A stretch of 64,000 nt of DNA from Burkholderia sp. GAS332 (GCA_900142905.1 FSRV01000001.1:4588001-4652000); one strand, 5' to 3'; positions 1-9,369 are shown, counted from the stretch's first letter. Notes: generated from the letters alone by a model not told the origin. Translations and numbers: made by a program.

Positions 1-1
1 C

Positions 2-454
2 TCGGGGCTGCATTGGGCGATGATGCCGCCGTCACGGGTCGAGACGATCGATCCTTCGCGCCTGCAACTGTCCGGCGAATTCGTCGAAGACAACCTCGGC
101 AGCGCCGTCGAGCCGGATGGCTCGGTAGTCGTGCGGTTCATCGCGCAGCAGTATTCGTTCACGCCGCAATGCCTGCTGGTGCCTGCCGACACGCCGATCA
201 CGATCCGCACCACTAGCGCCGATGTCGTGCACGGCCTGCTGGTCACCGACACCAACATCAACACGATGGTCGTGCCCGGCTATGTGTCCACGCTGAACAC
301 GCGCTTCGACAAACCCGATGAACACACCATGCCGTGCCACGAGTTCTGCGGCTTCGGCCACCAGACCATGTGGGCGCACGTCAAGGTCATCGACAAAGCA
401 ACCTTCTTCGAGCAAGCCCGACAATCACGGAGGCTCAGCTGTGTTTCACGCTAA
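2..454 (+). CDS. Cytochrome c oxidase subunit II (CuA domain), 5' truncated by window edge
   Basis: This is the C-terminal part of a haem-copper oxidase subunit II, which takes electrons from cytochrome c at a binuclear CuA centre on the periplasmic side. The frame is open to the window edge, so the N-terminus and its membrane anchor lie upstream. The CuA ligand set is visible: a His in VVHGLLV, then PCHEFCGFGHQTM, which supplies two Cys, Glu, His and Met in the usual spacing. The gene overlaps subunit I by 14 bp, which indicates translational coupling in one operon. A start at base 20 is formally possible but would remove the anchor, so I treat the gene as partial. Confidence 0.88.
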   Translation, partial: SGLHWAMMPPSRVETIDPSRLQLSGEFVEDNLGSAVEPDGSVVVRFIAQQYSFTPQCLLVPADTPITIRTTSADVVHGLLVTDTNINTMVVPGYVSTLNTRFDKPDEHTMPCHEFCGFGHQTMWAHVKVIDKATFFEQARQSRRLSCVSR

Positions 455-2066
455 GCGACTCGTTCTCGCGCATTTCTGGCTGGCCTTCATCGCGTTTCTG
501 ATCGCGCTGCTGCTTGGCGCATGGCAGATGCTGGTACGCAGCCCGCTGCTGCCCTGGGTCGGCGATCCCGAACTCTACTATCGATCGGTGACCGCGCACG
601 GTTCGGTGATGGCTTACGTGCTGCCCACCCTGGTGTCGATGGGCTTCGGCTACGCGATCGTCGAACTCGCGCTCGCGCAGCGGCTAGTGGGTCTCAAATG
701 GGCATGGGCCGCATTCATCATGCTGGCGGTTGGCGCGGTGATGGCGATGGTCCCGGTCGCGCTCGGCAAGGCCTCGGTGCTCTACACCTTCTATCCGCCG
801 ATGATCGGCAGTCCGTTTTATTACCTCGGTGTGGTGCTGGTGGTTGTCGGCTCGTGGATCTGGGTTGCGCTAATGCACGTAAATCTGCGCATCTGGAAAC
901 GCGCCAATCCCGGCAAGCCGATCCCGCTTGCGATGTTCGCCAACGTGGCGGGCGCGTATCTGTGGGCCTGGACCGCGATCGGCGCGGCGCTCGAAATCCT
1001 GTTCCAGATATTGCCCGTTGCCTTCGGTCTAACCAACACAATCGACGCAGGTCTTTCACGCATCCTGTTTTCGTGGACGCTGCACGCGATCGTGTATTTC
1101 TGGCTGATACCTGCTTACATCGCGTACTACACGCTCGTGCCGCGTGCGATCGGCGGACGACTCTACAGTGACTCGATGGCGCGCGTGTCGTTCATTCTGT
1201 TTCTCGTGTTCGCCATGCCGATCGGCATTCATCACCTGTTCGCCGATCCGCAGGTCGGCTCGGGCTTCAAGTTCCTGCATGCGGTGTTTACCGGCATGGT
1301 GTCGGTGCCGACGTTGCTGACGGTGTTCACCATCTGCGCATCGGTGGAAATCGCCGGGCGGTTGCGCGGCGGCAAGGGCGCGTTCGGCTGGTTGACCGCG
1401 TTGCCGTGGCAGAACCCGATGATGCTCGTGATCGCGTTTTCGTTCGTGATGCTGGGCCTTGGCGGTGCGGGCGGCCTGATCAACATGAGTTACCAGTTGA
1501 ACTCGACGGTGCACAACACGCAGTGGGTGACCGGCCACTTCCATCTGATTTTCGGCGGCGCGATCGTCATCATGTACTTCGCGATCGCGTATGAACTGTG
1601 GCCGCAACTGACCGGCCGCGCGATTGCATCGGTGAAGCTGGTGCGTACACAACTGTGGTTGTGGTTCATCGGCATGATGGTGACGACGCTGCCGTGGCAC
1701 TACGTCGGCTTGCTCGGCGCGCCACGCCGCATGGCGTATTACGACTACACCATGCCGGGGATGGAATCGCAGGCGTTCTGGGTTGGCATGTCGGCGGTGG
1801 GAGGACTGATCCTGGTGGTGTCCGGCGTGCTGTTCATCTACATCCTTGCGAAGTCGCAATTCGGGCCGCAGGTACAGCAACAGAGTTTCCGTTTCGCGAG
1901 CGCGGTGCAACCGGTGGAGCACGTGCCTGCCGCGCTCAATAGTTTCGGCTTGTGGGTGGCGTTGATGATCGGGCTGACGGTTGTCAACTACAGTGTGCCG
2001 ATCGTTCAGTTGCTCAGATTGCCGCAGACGTCGGTGCCGGCAGTTGTCGTCGGAGCGCAGCGATGA
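441..2066 (+). CDS. ba3-type cytochrome c oxidase subunit I
   Basis: Catalytic subunit of a B-family (ba3-like) haem-copper oxidase, 541 aa, which reduces O2 to water and pumps protons across the inner membrane. Metal ligands line up with the Thermus ba3 pattern: His53 for low-spin haem, His215 with Tyr219 four residues later (the CuB His-Tyr crosslink pair), His264-His265 for CuB, and His366/His368 in GHFHLIF for the haems. About 13 hydrophobic segments are visible. I chose the GTG at 441 because a CGGAGG Shine-Dalgarno at 428-433 sits 7 nt upstream and the protein then begins directly with the first membrane segment; the longer frame back to 318 runs through subunit II in another phase. Confidence 0.9.
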   Translation: MFHAKRLVLAHFWLAFIAFLIALLLGAWQMLVRSPLLPWVGDPELYYRSVTAHGSVMAYVLPTLVSMGFGYAIVELALAQRLVGLKWAWAAFIMLAVGAVMAMVPVALGKASVLYTFYPPMIGSPFYYLGVVLVVVGSWIWVALMHVNLRIWKRANPGKPIPLAMFANVAGAYLWAWTAIGAALEILFQILPVAFGLTNTIDAGLSRILFSWTLHAIVYFWLIPAYIAYYTLVPRAIGGRLYSDSMARVSFILFLVFAMPIGIHHLFADPQVGSGFKFLHAVFTGMVSVPTLLTVFTICASVEIAGRLRGGKGAFGWLTALPWQNPMMLVIAFSFVMLGLGGAGGLINMSYQLNSTVHNTQWVTGHFHLIFGGAIVIMYFAIAYELWPQLTGRAIASVKLVRTQLWLWFIGMMVTTLPWHYVGLLGAPRRMAYYDYTMPGMESQAFWVGMSAVGGLILVVSGVLFIYILAKSQFGPQVQQQSFRFASAVQPVEHVPAALNSFGLWVALMIGLTVVNYSVPIVQLLRLPQTSVPAVVVGAQR

Positions 2067-2869
2067 GTCAGGAACGCGTCTTCAGCTTACGCAACCCGTG
2101 GTTCACGGTGAGCCTTGGCGGCACGATTGCGATTGCTGTCGTGTCGATACTGATCGGCTTCATCTGGTTGCCGTCGGCGAACAGTACCTTTAGCGAGCGA
2201 GGCTTATGGGCGACGATTTGCAGCGCCGCGGGGGCGCCGTCGAGTTGGTATGGGGGCGCCAATATTGCAGGGCCGGCGCCGAGCGAAGTTGTGGTCTTGC
2301 CGCCTTTTCGGCGGGTGCGTGCTGACGCGGATTCGATTGGCCGCGGTGCGACGATCGCGACGCAGAATTGCTCGATGTGTCATGGCGTGCAAGGCACGGT
2401 GCAGGTGACGGCGCCCGCGTTGGCCGGGCAGTATGCTGATGTGGTCTATAAAGAATTGCGCGATTATCAGAACGGCGTGCGGCAGAACGCGGTTATGCAG
2501 CCGATTATTGCGGCTCGTAGCGATCAGGATCTGCATGATCTGGCGGCTTACTATGCTTCCCTGCCGAGGGCGCCTGCGGCTGAGGTTTTGCCCACTGGCG
2601 TGGGGCCGGATGCGAACGCTGTGAAGCTTGCGATGCAAGGTGATCCGCAGCGGAATATTGCGCCTTGTGCTGCTTGCCATGGGCAGTTGGATCGTAAGGG
2701 GGCGGCGCCTTGGCTTGGTGGACAGTCTTCTGTTTATCTCGCTGCGCAGATGCGGGCGTTTGCTTCCGGCGCCCGGCATAACGATATAAATGAGCAGATG
2801 CGGAATGTGGCACGGCAGATGACGCCGGCGGAGATTGATAGTTTGGCTAAGTATTATGCTGCTATGTAG
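2063..2869 (+). CDS. Dihaem c-type cytochrome (c4-like), membrane-anchored
   Basis: A 268-aa protein with one N-terminal membrane segment (about residues 15-36) and two class I cytochrome c domains, shown by CSMCH (Cys103, Cys106, His107) and CAACH (Cys202, Cys205, His206). Its start overlaps the subunit I stop as ATGA, so it is almost certainly the third gene of the oxidase operon. The likely role is delivering electrons to the CuA centre on the outer face of the inner membrane. The two-domain layout resembles cytochrome c4. Assignment as the electron donor is inferred from position. The ATG at 2063 is preferred over an in-frame start at 1952 that lies deep inside subunit I. Confidence 0.87.
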   Translation: MSQERVFSLRNPWFTVSLGGTIAIAVVSILIGFIWLPSANSTFSERGLWATICSAAGAPSSWYGGANIAGPAPSEVVVLPPFRRVRADADSIGRGATIATQNCSMCHGVQGTVQVTAPALAGQYADVVYKELRDYQNGVRQNAVMQPIIAARSDQDLHDLAAYYASLPRAPAAEVLPTGVGPDANAVKLAMQGDPQRNIAPCAACHGQLDRKGAAPWLGGQSSVYLAAQMRAFASGARHNDINEQMRNVARQMTPAEIDSLAKYYAAM

Positions 2870-2879
2870 TAGGGGAGTG

Positions 2880-3660
2880 TTTGCCTTCGCGGCGCTCTTG
2901 TCTGTACGCCTGCGGCGTTGGCCTTTCCTTGTTCTTTTGCCTGCGCGGCGCTTCTGTCTGTACGCCTGCGGCGTTGGCATTTTCTTGTTCTTTTGCCTGC
3001 GCGGCGCTTCTGTCTGTACGCCTGCGGCGTTGGCCTTTCCTTGATTTCTTATTGGTCTATTAGCGTTGCCCCTGTGCGGGGCGGCACCTACTTTTCTTTG
3101 CCCGCCGCAAAGAAAAGTAGGCAAAAGAAAGCGGCTAGAACCCCCTGCTAAGCGGGTCCCCCGCACAGCCACGGTAGTGGTGCATCTGGAATCCGTGCCC
3201 TCGCACCTTCAGCGTGAGTGACAAAGCACTCATCAGCTCCCACTCCGCACTGCGTGCGTCGCGGATGGGTCTGCATGGGAAACCTAGGGCTTCGTTTAGT
3301 GCGGTGGGGGCCATCGGCTTCGCCTCGGCGAGGCGCGGCGCCGAATGAACCGCGAGTACGAAAACCGGGTGGTCGGTTTTGTGAAATACGCGTCGGCGCG
3401 CGCAGCGCCGCCGGAAGTATGACTGCCTTGTCACGAACGCGGAATGTGCGAGGGCACAGATTCCAGATGCACCACTACCGTAACTGTGCGAGAAACCCGC
3501 TTAGCAGGGGCTTCGAGCCGCTTTCTTTTGCCTACTTTTCTTTGCGGCCGGCAAAGAAAAGTAGGTGCCGCCCCGCACAGGGGCAACGCTAATAAACCAA
3601 TAAGAAATCAAGGAAAGGCCAACACCGCAGGCGCACAGACAAAAGCGCCACGAAGGCAAA
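2880..3660. repeat. Large imperfect inverted-repeat element between convergent genes
   Basis: The left arm (2880-3206) and right arm (3446-3660) are reverse complements of each other with scattered mismatches, separated by a loop of about 239 bp. The outer tips share TTTGCCTTCG (2880-2889) with its complement at 3651-3660. Each arm carries an internal 15-bp stem, CCTACTTTTCTTTGC paired with its complement (3087-3101/3107-3121 and 3531-3545/3551-3565). The left arm is longer because it holds three 56-bp units where the right arm has one. No plausible protein is encoded. The element fills the whole space between the convergent cytochrome c and chemotaxis genes. From memory, similar sequences recur between genes in Paraburkholderia, so a REP- or MITE-like dispersed repeat is likely, but this was not checked. 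Confidence 0.8.
2889..3044 (+). repeat. 56-bp tandem repeat, three copies
   Basis: Units start at 2889, 2945 and 3001 with an exact 56-bp period. Each begins GCGGCGCT and contains GTACGCCTGCGGCGTTGG. The first two are full length with few differences. The third matches for about 43 bp and then runs into the unique part of the left arm. Because 56 is not a multiple of three, the reading frame shifts with each unit, which argues against a coding repeat. Confidence 0.85.
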
Positions 3661-3667
3661 AAAAACA

Positions 3668-5308
3668 TCAACCCGTGACAACCCCACCCAAATCTCTCAT
3701 AGCCGGCGCAGCAGCAACTCCACCACGCCGCCCACCAAAAGCAGAAACCCCACTCCCTGTCTGAAACACAGCCACCGCCGAAGTCAACCTGCGAGCCTGA
3801 TCCTCCAGCGAACTAGCCGCCGCAGCAGCCTCCTCCACCAGCGCAGCGTTCTGCTGAGTCACCTCATCCATCTGCGCAACAGCCAGATTCACCTGATCGA
3901 TCCCAGTACTCTGCTCAATCGCCGCCGCCGCAATCTCACCCATAATCGAACTCACGCGGGAAATCGCCTCCACAATCTCGGTCATCGTCGAGCCCGAGCG
4001 TTCAACCAGTTGCGAGCCAGCCTGCACCCGCGCCGTCGACGCATCGATCAACCCTTTGATCTCCTTGGCCGCCGCAGCGCTGCGCTGTGCCAACGACCGC
4101 ACTTCACTCGCCACCACCGCGAAGCCACGCCCCTGCTCGCCCGCGCGCGCCGCCTCGACCGCCGCGTTCAGCGCCAGAATATTGGTCTGGAACGCAATCC
4201 CTTCAATGACGCCGACAATGTCGGCAATCCGCCGCGAGTCGTCGACGATGCCATGCATCGTGCCCACCACCTGTTCGGTCAAATCGCCACCCTGTGCCGC
4301 CAGGCTCGACGCACCCTGCGCCAGCGCGCTCGCCTGCTTCGCGTTATCCGCCGTCTGCTTGACCGTCGAGGTCAGCTCTTCGATACTCGCCGCCGTTTCT
4401 TCGAGCGACGCAGCCTGCTCCTCGGTACGTTGCGACAAATCGGTATTGCCTGCCGCAATCTCGCTCACACCCGAATCGATCGATTCCGTACCGTGACGCA
4501 CGGCGTTCACCGTCTCGATCAGCGAGTCCTGCATCTTGCGCAACGCCGCCGCAAGACGGCCCATTTCGTTATTGCTCGTCACATCGATCTGGCTGGTCAA
4601 ATCGCCATTGGCAATCCGCTGAAACTGCGCAATGGTCGCATCGACCGGGCTCACAATGGCCCGCACCATGACCGCCCTCCCGATCAAGGAGCCCAGCAGC
4701 GACAGCGCCATGCCAATCGCCACCGCAACACAGATCGCGTAGAACAGGTCCTGCGCATCCTGATAGCGCTGCGCGCCGTGATCGAGTTGCAATTGCTCAA
4801 GCGTCAGCATCGCCTTTTCATACGCGCTATAAAGCGACGGCAGCTTGTGCGCCTGCAACTGCTCGAATGCGGTTCTGTCACCAGACTTGAGCGCGGCCAG
4901 CGCCGGATCAACGCCCTCGTGCAGGAAAGTGTCGCGCTTGTCCTGCATGTCCTTGATGAGGCGCTGTTCGTCGGCATCCGTGCTCGCGCGGCTCACATAG
5001 TGGGCAAGGCGATCGTTCGACGCTTTCTGGTACTGATCAAAGCGCTTGAGCACCGCGTTCGCACCGTCCTGATCGTTCAGATCAACCAACGATGCGTAGG
5101 TCGCCAGCGCCAGACGCAAGCGCAGCAGCTGTCCCGCACTGCCTTCGAGATCGGCGACGGCGGGCGTGTCCACGGTGTACATCTGCTGGAGCGACGCGTT
5201 GCTCGAACGCAACGACAACAGGCCGGCGGCGGCGCCGAACAGCAGCGCCACGCCGAAGAACGCAATCATCAGGGTCAGGCAGGTTCGAATCGATAGATTT
5301 TTCAGCAT
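3668..5308 (-). CDS. Methyl-accepting chemotaxis protein
   Basis: A 546-aa transmembrane chemoreceptor. It has an N-terminal membrane segment (about 9-31), a periplasmic four-helix-bundle-type sensor domain, a second membrane segment near residue 190, a HAMP linker and a long coiled-coil signalling domain. The hairpin tip that contacts CheA/CheW is unmistakable ([20 protein letters not shown] followed by [12 protein letters not shown]). The start at 5308 is chosen because GGAG lies 9 nt upstream; in-frame starts at 5323 and 5380 lack this. No C-terminal NWETF-type CheR/CheB tether is present, the tail being Gly/Ala-rich. The ligand is unknown. The gene ends only a few bases from the inverted-repeat element. 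Confidence 0.93.
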   Translation of the reverse strand: MLKNLSIRTCLTLMIAFFGVALLFGAAAGLLSLRSSNASLQQMYTVDTPAVADLEGSAGQLLRLRLALATYASLVDLNDQDGANAVLKRFDQYQKASNDRLAHYVSRASTDADEQRLIKDMQDKRDTFLHEGVDPALAALKSGDRTAFEQLQAHKLPSLYSAYEKAMLTLEQLQLDHGAQRYQDAQDLFYAICVAVAIGMALSLLGSLIGRAVMVRAIVSPVDATIAQFQRIANGDLTSQIDVTSNNEMGRLAAALRKMQDSLIETVNAVRHGTESIDSGVSEIAAGNTDLSQRTEEQAASLEETAASIEELTSTVKQTADNAKQASALAQGASSLAAQGGDLTEQVVGTMHGIVDDSRRIADIVGVIEGIAFQTNILALNAAVEAARAGEQGRGFAVVASEVRSLAQRSAAAAKEIKGLIDASTARVQAGSQLVERSGSTMTEIVEAISRVSSIMGEIAAAAIEQSTGIDQVNLAVAQMDEVTQQNAALVEEAAAAASSLEDQARRLTSAVAVFQTGSGVSAFGGRRGGVAAAPAMRDLGGVVTG

Positions 5309-5439
5309 CGGGCTTGTCTCCATTGGGCTGCCTGACCGAATGTGCAGAAAATTAGCCTCGGTCACGCGTGCTGCGCCCAAGCCCGTACGGCCAGGTTCGC
5401 AACTTTTGTTTGAAATTTAAGCGAATGCCACATAGATGG

Positions 5440-5466
5440 TCTACGGCGAGAAGACAGAAAACTTTA
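5440..5466 (-). promoter_or_regulatory. Candidate sigma-28 (FliA) promoter for the chemoreceptor
   Basis: On the minus strand TAAA (5466-5463) is followed by exactly 15 nt and then GCCGTAGA (5447-5440). The FliA consensus is TAAA-N15-GCCGATAA, so TAAA, the spacing and GCCG match, while three of the last four bases do not. It would give a 5' UTR of about 125 nt before the receptor start at 5308. FliA control is normal for chemoreceptors. The rest of the 305-bp gap shows nothing else I can name. Confidence 0.5.
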
Positions 5467-5613
5467 TGGTTGATGGCGCATCCGTCTGCGATACATCAAC
5501 ATACGAATGGAAGTCAGCGGCCGGTCGCGCAAGGGCATTTGCGGGACTACCCGGGTGGCCGGCGGGCAGTTGTTGGTAGAAAGTGACGAGGCAAGTGTCT
5601 CCGGAGCATTTCT

Positions 5614-6414
5614 ATGTCAGAAATAGGCTCGGCTCTGCTGGTTTTCGCTTTATTGCTCGTCGCAACCGCCCTGGGTGTGTGGGTGCGACCGCTGCTGCCC
5701 GAGGAGCACAAGGCGCACGAAACCGTGCAGCTCATCCAACTGGTTATGGGCATGCTGGTCACGTTTGCCGCTTTGGTGCTCGGGTTGATGACGGCGTCCG
5801 CGAAATCCAGCTTCGATACCGAGTCGAATGATTTGCGCACCTTCGCGGCTGACCTGATCGAGTTCGACACGACCATGCGGGAATACGGCAGCGATACGGA
5901 TGAGGCCCGGCGCCTGCTGCGCCTGTACACCGCGGCTGCAATTGCATCGACATGGCCCAATGAGCCGGCTCCAACCGGTGACTACCCGAGGGATATCGGC
6001 ACGCAGGACAGCACGCAGAAACTGGAGAACGTGCGGCTCGGCGATATGCTGACCGCGGTGGGCAGGCAGTTGCGGCAATTGCGGGCGCATGATCCGCTAC
6101 AACAGCGCGCGCTTAATGATGCGTTGACGCAATATCGGCGAGCTGTGGATGCTCGATGGAAGATCATCGAGGAAGCGCACAGTTCAATTTCCCTGCCATT
6201 CTTCATGACGCTGACGTTCTGGTTGTGCGTGATTTTTCTCAGCTTCGGATTGATCGCACCGCGCAATGCGTTGGCGATGGTCATGATCTCGCTTGGCGCC
6301 GTGTCGATTGCGTCTGCTATCTATGTGATTGCCGATCTGGACACACCGTTCACCGGGCCGATTGTTATTGCCAGTTCGCCTATGAGAGATGCGCTCGAAC
6401 ACCTCAGGCGGTGA
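5614..6414 (+). CDS. DUF4239 (bestrophin-like) membrane protein
   Basis: A 266-aa protein with two N-terminal membrane segments (about 7-26 and 42-62), a soluble helical middle region and two C-terminal segments (about 190-213 and 217-238). This pattern and the VMGMLVTFAALVLGLM region fit the DUF4239 family, often annotated bestrophin-like, whose function is not established. The Shine-Dalgarno CCGGAG lies 7 nt before the ATG. It is transcribed divergently from the chemoreceptor and is followed at once by the convergent end of the lyase gene. No operon partner is visible. Confidence 0.72.
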   Translation: MSEIGSALLVFALLLVATALGVWVRPLLPEEHKAHETVQLIQLVMGMLVTFAALVLGLMTASAKSSFDTESNDLRTFAADLIEFDTTMREYGSDTDEARRLLRLYTAAAIASTWPNEPAPTGDYPRDIGTQDSTQKLENVRLGDMLTAVGRQLRQLRAHDPLQQRALNDALTQYRRAVDARWKIIEEAHSSISLPFFMTLTFWLCVIFLSFGLIAPRNALAMVMISLGAVSIASAIYVIADLDTPFTGPIVIASSPMRDALEHLRR

Positions 6415-6525
6415 GAGGTTGTTACCGTTGGCGGCGGCATTGTCGATTTTCCCGCAGCGTTGGCCATGCCTTCGTCCGCATGCTTGCGGTGTACGGAAGA
6501 GCCTCGCTGCGGAAGGCAAAAGCGA

Positions 6526-7338
6526 TCACGGCGCCAGCACTTCGAACTCGGAAATCCTCCTCGCGCGATCGACGATCGGCTTATCGACCAGTTTGCCGTC
6601 CACTGCAAATGCCCCTTCTGGATGCTCGCTGCAAGCGGCCAACACCCGCGCGGCCCAGCGCCGCTCCTCTTCGCTCGGAGCGAACCCGCGATTCACCGGG
6701 TCCACCTGCTTAGGGTGAATACAAAGCTTTCCGGTGAACCCAAACCGTCGCGCAGTAGCAACCTGCGCAGTCAATCGCTCAAGGTTATCGAGCTCCAACG
6801 TCACGCCATCAATTGGCGCAGCGAGGCCGGCATACCGCGATTCGATCACCATTTGCGAGCGCACATAATCCAGCTCAACGCCCAGCCCTTCAATCCCGGC
6901 ATCGCCGCAAAAATCGACCGTCCCGAACGCAAGCCGCCCGACTGACGGCACGGCGGCAATCTCGCGCATCGCCACCACGCCCGCGACGGTCTCGATCAGC
7001 GCCACGATTCTTACCTGCGACGGCAACCGTGTAGCAACATCGGCAAGTTGCTGTGCACTGTCTGACTTCGGCACCATCACGACCGAAGCGCCAGAGCGGC
7101 TAACCATCTCCACGTCTTCGGCATGCCACGGCGTGCCCACCGCGTTCACGCGAACAATCAACCGCGAACGATCCGCCGTCATTAGCCAGCGCTGCAAGCC
7201 CTCGCGTGCATGCTCCTTGGCGGCCGGCGCGACCGCGTCTTCCAGATCGATCACCACCGCGTCGGCGCCCGCGTCGAGCGCCTTCATAAAGCGCTCGGGC
7301 CGGTCGCCCGGGACGAACAGATAACTGCGTGCGTCCAT
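6526..7338 (-). CDS. CitE-type CoA-ester lyase, probable (S)-citramalyl-CoA lyase
   Basis: A 270-aa HpcH/HpaI-CitE family TIM barrel. Characteristic segments are YLFVPGDRPERF, VIDLEDAVAP, RVNAVGTPWH, the metal-binding Glu in ALIETVAGV, and GKLCIHPKQV near the C-terminus. Family members cleave or condense short acyl-CoA esters such as citryl-, malyl- or citramalyl-CoA using Mg2+. In the neighbourhood of an itaconyl-CoA-hydratase-like MaoC protein and a CoA transferase, citramalyl-CoA lyase (Ccl), giving acetyl-CoA and pyruvate, is the best reading. The start at 7338 has AAGGAG upstream; a start seven codons earlier would place that sequence inside the gene. It is the last gene of the operon, 36 bp after the regulator. 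Confidence 0.8.
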   Translation of the reverse strand: MDARSYLFVPGDRPERFMKALDAGADAVVIDLEDAVAPAAKEHAREGLQRWLMTADRSRLIVRVNAVGTPWHAEDVEMVSRSGASVVMVPKSDSAQQLADVATRLPSQVRIVALIETVAGVVAMREIAAVPSVGRLAFGTVDFCGDAGIEGLGVELDYVRSQMVIESRYAGLAAPIDGVTLELDNLERLTAQVATARRFGFTGKLCIHPKQVDPVNRGFAPSEEERRWAARVLAACSEHPEGAFAVDGKLVDKPIVDRARRISEFEVLAP

Positions 7339-7374
7339 GCTGCTCTCCTTCAGCAGCACGCGGCCAGGTGCTGC

Positions 7375-8130
7375 CTAGTTCGCGTGCCAATCAAGTTGAA
7401 ACGTTTCGGAATAGCTATAGCGATCCGCCGGGTGAACACTGATCGTGAGTTCCACCAGTTGCCCACGACGGTTCAGATAACGACGGCACAACCACAGCGC
7501 CGGTGAACGCACCTTTGCGTTCAAACGTTGCGCGAGTTTCGCCGGCATCGCGATCGCGCGGATTTCCTGCTGCACTTCGGTGATCTGCTCGCCGAACTGT
7601 TTTTCGATCAGCGTGTAGATCGGTACGTGAGACCTGCCGCTCAGCCCCGTCAGCGATCGGAACGCCGGGTGGATATACACCTCGGTGTGGCAGATCGGCT
7701 CGACGCTGTCAGGTGTTCGGCGAATCCCCTCGGCCAGCAGCCACGTTTCGCCCGGTTTCGCATTGAGCCGCTCGAGCAGTTCCGCGTCGTCGATCTCGAT
7801 TGTTTGCGTCGAGGCAATCTCCAGCTCGGTGTCGGCCGTATAACGGTGCAGATCGCTCAACCGCTCCATAACCTGACGGTACGCGGTCTCGCTCTGCGTC
7901 GCCTTCACGCGGGTGCCGATGCCGGGGCGCCGGTCCACGAGACCACGCTGCTCGAGTTGCTTGATCGCCTGCCGCACCGTGAAGCGGCTCGCGCCGAACT
8001 GCTCGCATAACTCGAACTCGGTGGGCAGCAAAGCGCCGATAGGAAACCGGCCGCCCTGAATCTCGTTGAGGAGCGTCTGTGCCAGCTGCATGTAACGCGG
8101 CTGTTGCCCAAGGACTGTCGTGGTGGCCAT
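7375..8130 (-). CDS. GntR-family (HutC/UTRA) transcriptional regulator
   Basis: A 251-aa regulator with an N-terminal winged helix-turn-helix (about residues 10-75, including LPTEFELCEQFGASRFTVRQ and the wing GLVDRRPGIGTRV) and a C-terminal UTRA ligand-binding domain ending in the typical HPADRYSYSETFQ strand. It sits inside the catabolic operon, so it probably senses a pathway intermediate or substrate and controls its own cluster. A 16-18-bp palindrome upstream of the first operon gene (14072-14089) is the best candidate operator. I prefer the ATG at 8130; a TTG four codons earlier is also possible. P. aeruginosa uses a LysR-type regulator for its itaconate cluster as I recall, so the regulator type differs here. 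Confidence 0.88.
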   Translation of the reverse strand: MATTTVLGQQPRYMQLAQTLLNEIQGGRFPIGALLPTEFELCEQFGASRFTVRQAIKQLEQRGLVDRRPGIGTRVKATQSETAYRQVMERLSDLHRYTADTELEIASTQTIEIDDAELLERLNAKPGETWLLAEGIRRTPDSVEPICHTEVYIHPAFRSLTGLSGRSHVPIYTLIEKQFGEQITEVQQEIRAIAMPAKLAQRLNAKVRSPALWLCRRYLNRRGQLVELTISVHPADRYSYSETFQLDWHAN

Positions 8131-8178
8131 CTCGGTGTGCAATGAAGTGAAGGAGCGGGCAGTTGTACCCGCCCAGCC

Positions 8179-9369
8179 TTATTGCACCACACCCGCCTCC
8201 CTCAGCAAAGCAATCCTTTCCGGGCTGTAGCCCAATTCGTCGAGGAGGCGCTGGGTATCCTGACCGATATCCGGTGCAGCGCGCATCGGCAGGGGTTCGT
8301 CGACCCGCACCGGCGCGGCCACGCCGCGAATCTTGCCAAAGCGTGGATGCTCAGCATTCACCACGCATTCGCGCTCGGCGACGAACGGATTCTCCAGCGC
8401 CTCCTTAACGTCGAACACCGGCGCGGCCGGGACGCGGCCGCCGAACCGTTCGAGCCACTGCGCAGTGGTCGCGGTCGAGAGCACCGCGTCGAGTTCGGTC
8501 TGCACCAACTCACGATTCGCGAGACGCGCCTGGAAGTTGCAGAAACGCGGATCGGTGACCCACGACGGTTTGTCGACCACTTCGGCAAGCACGCCCCAGA
8601 ACTTCTCCTTGTTGCACATCAGGAAGATCCAGCCGTCCTGCGTCTTGTACAACTGGCTCGGTGTGAGCGAAGGATGCGACGAGCGGTTCTCGCGCCCCGT
8701 CACCACGCCGCCATTCAGATACCACGTGGCAACATACGCGAGGTTATGCAGCGCGACGTCGAAGAGGCTCACGTCGATATCGCGCCCCTTGCCCGAGGTC
8801 TTTGCATCCACCAGACCGGCGAGCAACGCCATCGCGGCGGTCGTACCGGTCATCAGATCGATGATCGACAAACCGAAACGCGCCGGCGGACTATCGGGCT
8901 CACCGGTCACCGACAGATAACCGGCCTCGGCCTGCATCAGATAGTCGTAGCCCGGCCATGCCGCGCGACTGCCAGTGCGGCCATACGCCGACAGATGCCC
9001 GCAGACGATCTTCGGATTGGCCTCGCACAACTGGTCATAGGTGACACCGAGTTTCACCGGCAAATCGCCGCGCAGATTGTTGAACACGGCGTCGCTCTTC
9101 GCGACCAGATCAAGCAGTACAGCACGCGCTTCCGGCTTCTTCAGATCAAGCGTCAAGCTGCACTTGTTGCGATTGAACGCTTCGAAAAAGTGACTATCGC
9201 CTTCGCCGAAAAAATACGGGCCGACCGCGCGGCCCACATCGCCGCCATTGCTCGGATGCTCGATCTTGATGATCTCCGCGCCGAGGTCCGCGAGATGCTG
9301 GGTCGCGAACGGCCCAGCGCCATATTGTTCGATGGCGAGCACGCGCACGCCGGAAAGGGGCAGACTCAT
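8179..9369 (-). CDS. CaiB/BaiF (family III) CoA transferase, probable itaconate CoA transferase
   Basis: A 396-aa family III CoA transferase. The N-terminal fold LSGVRVLAIEQYGAGPFATQ and GAEIIKIEHP, followed by SLTLDLKKPEAR, are standard for the family. The catalytic Asp is probably in the YDYLMQAEAGYLSVTG segment. These enzymes move CoA between carboxylic acids through a mixed anhydride and work as interlocked dimers. The genomic setting suggests it activates itaconate (or mesaconate/citramalate) using succinyl-CoA, as Ict does in P. aeruginosa. Its start overlaps the acyl-CoA dehydrogenase stop by 4 bp. Family assignment is secure; the substrate is inferred only from neighbours. Confidence 0.85.
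   Translation of the reverse strand: MSLPLSGVRVLAIEQYGAGPFATQHLADLGAEIIKIEHPSNGGDVGRAVGPYFFGEGDSHFFEAFNRNKCSLTLDLKKPEARAVLLDLVAKSDAVFNNLRGDLPVKLGVTYDQLCEANPKIVCGHLSAYGRTGSRAAWPGYDYLMQAEAGYLSVTGEPDSPPARFGLSIIDLMTGTTAAMALLAGLVDAKTSGKGRDIDVSLFDVALHNLAYVATWYLNGGVVTGRENRSSHPSLTPSQLYKTQDGWIFLMCNKEKFWGVLAEVVDKPSWVTDPRFCNFQARLANRELVQTELDAVLSTATTAQWLERFGGRVPAAPVFDVKEALENPFVAERECVVNAEHPRFGKIRGVAAPVRVDEPLPMRAAPDIGQDTQRLLDELGYSPERIALLREAGVVQ

Noticed and set aside
3135..3592. Open frames on both strands in the loop of the inverted repeat
   Set aside because: They run across the repeat arms, have Arg/Pro-rich shadow-like composition and no recognisable domain or ribosome site.
4010..5296. Long open frame of 428 codons opposite the chemoreceptor
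   Set aside because: It is an antisense shadow of a certain chemotaxis gene in GC-rich DNA, with Arg/His-rich composition.
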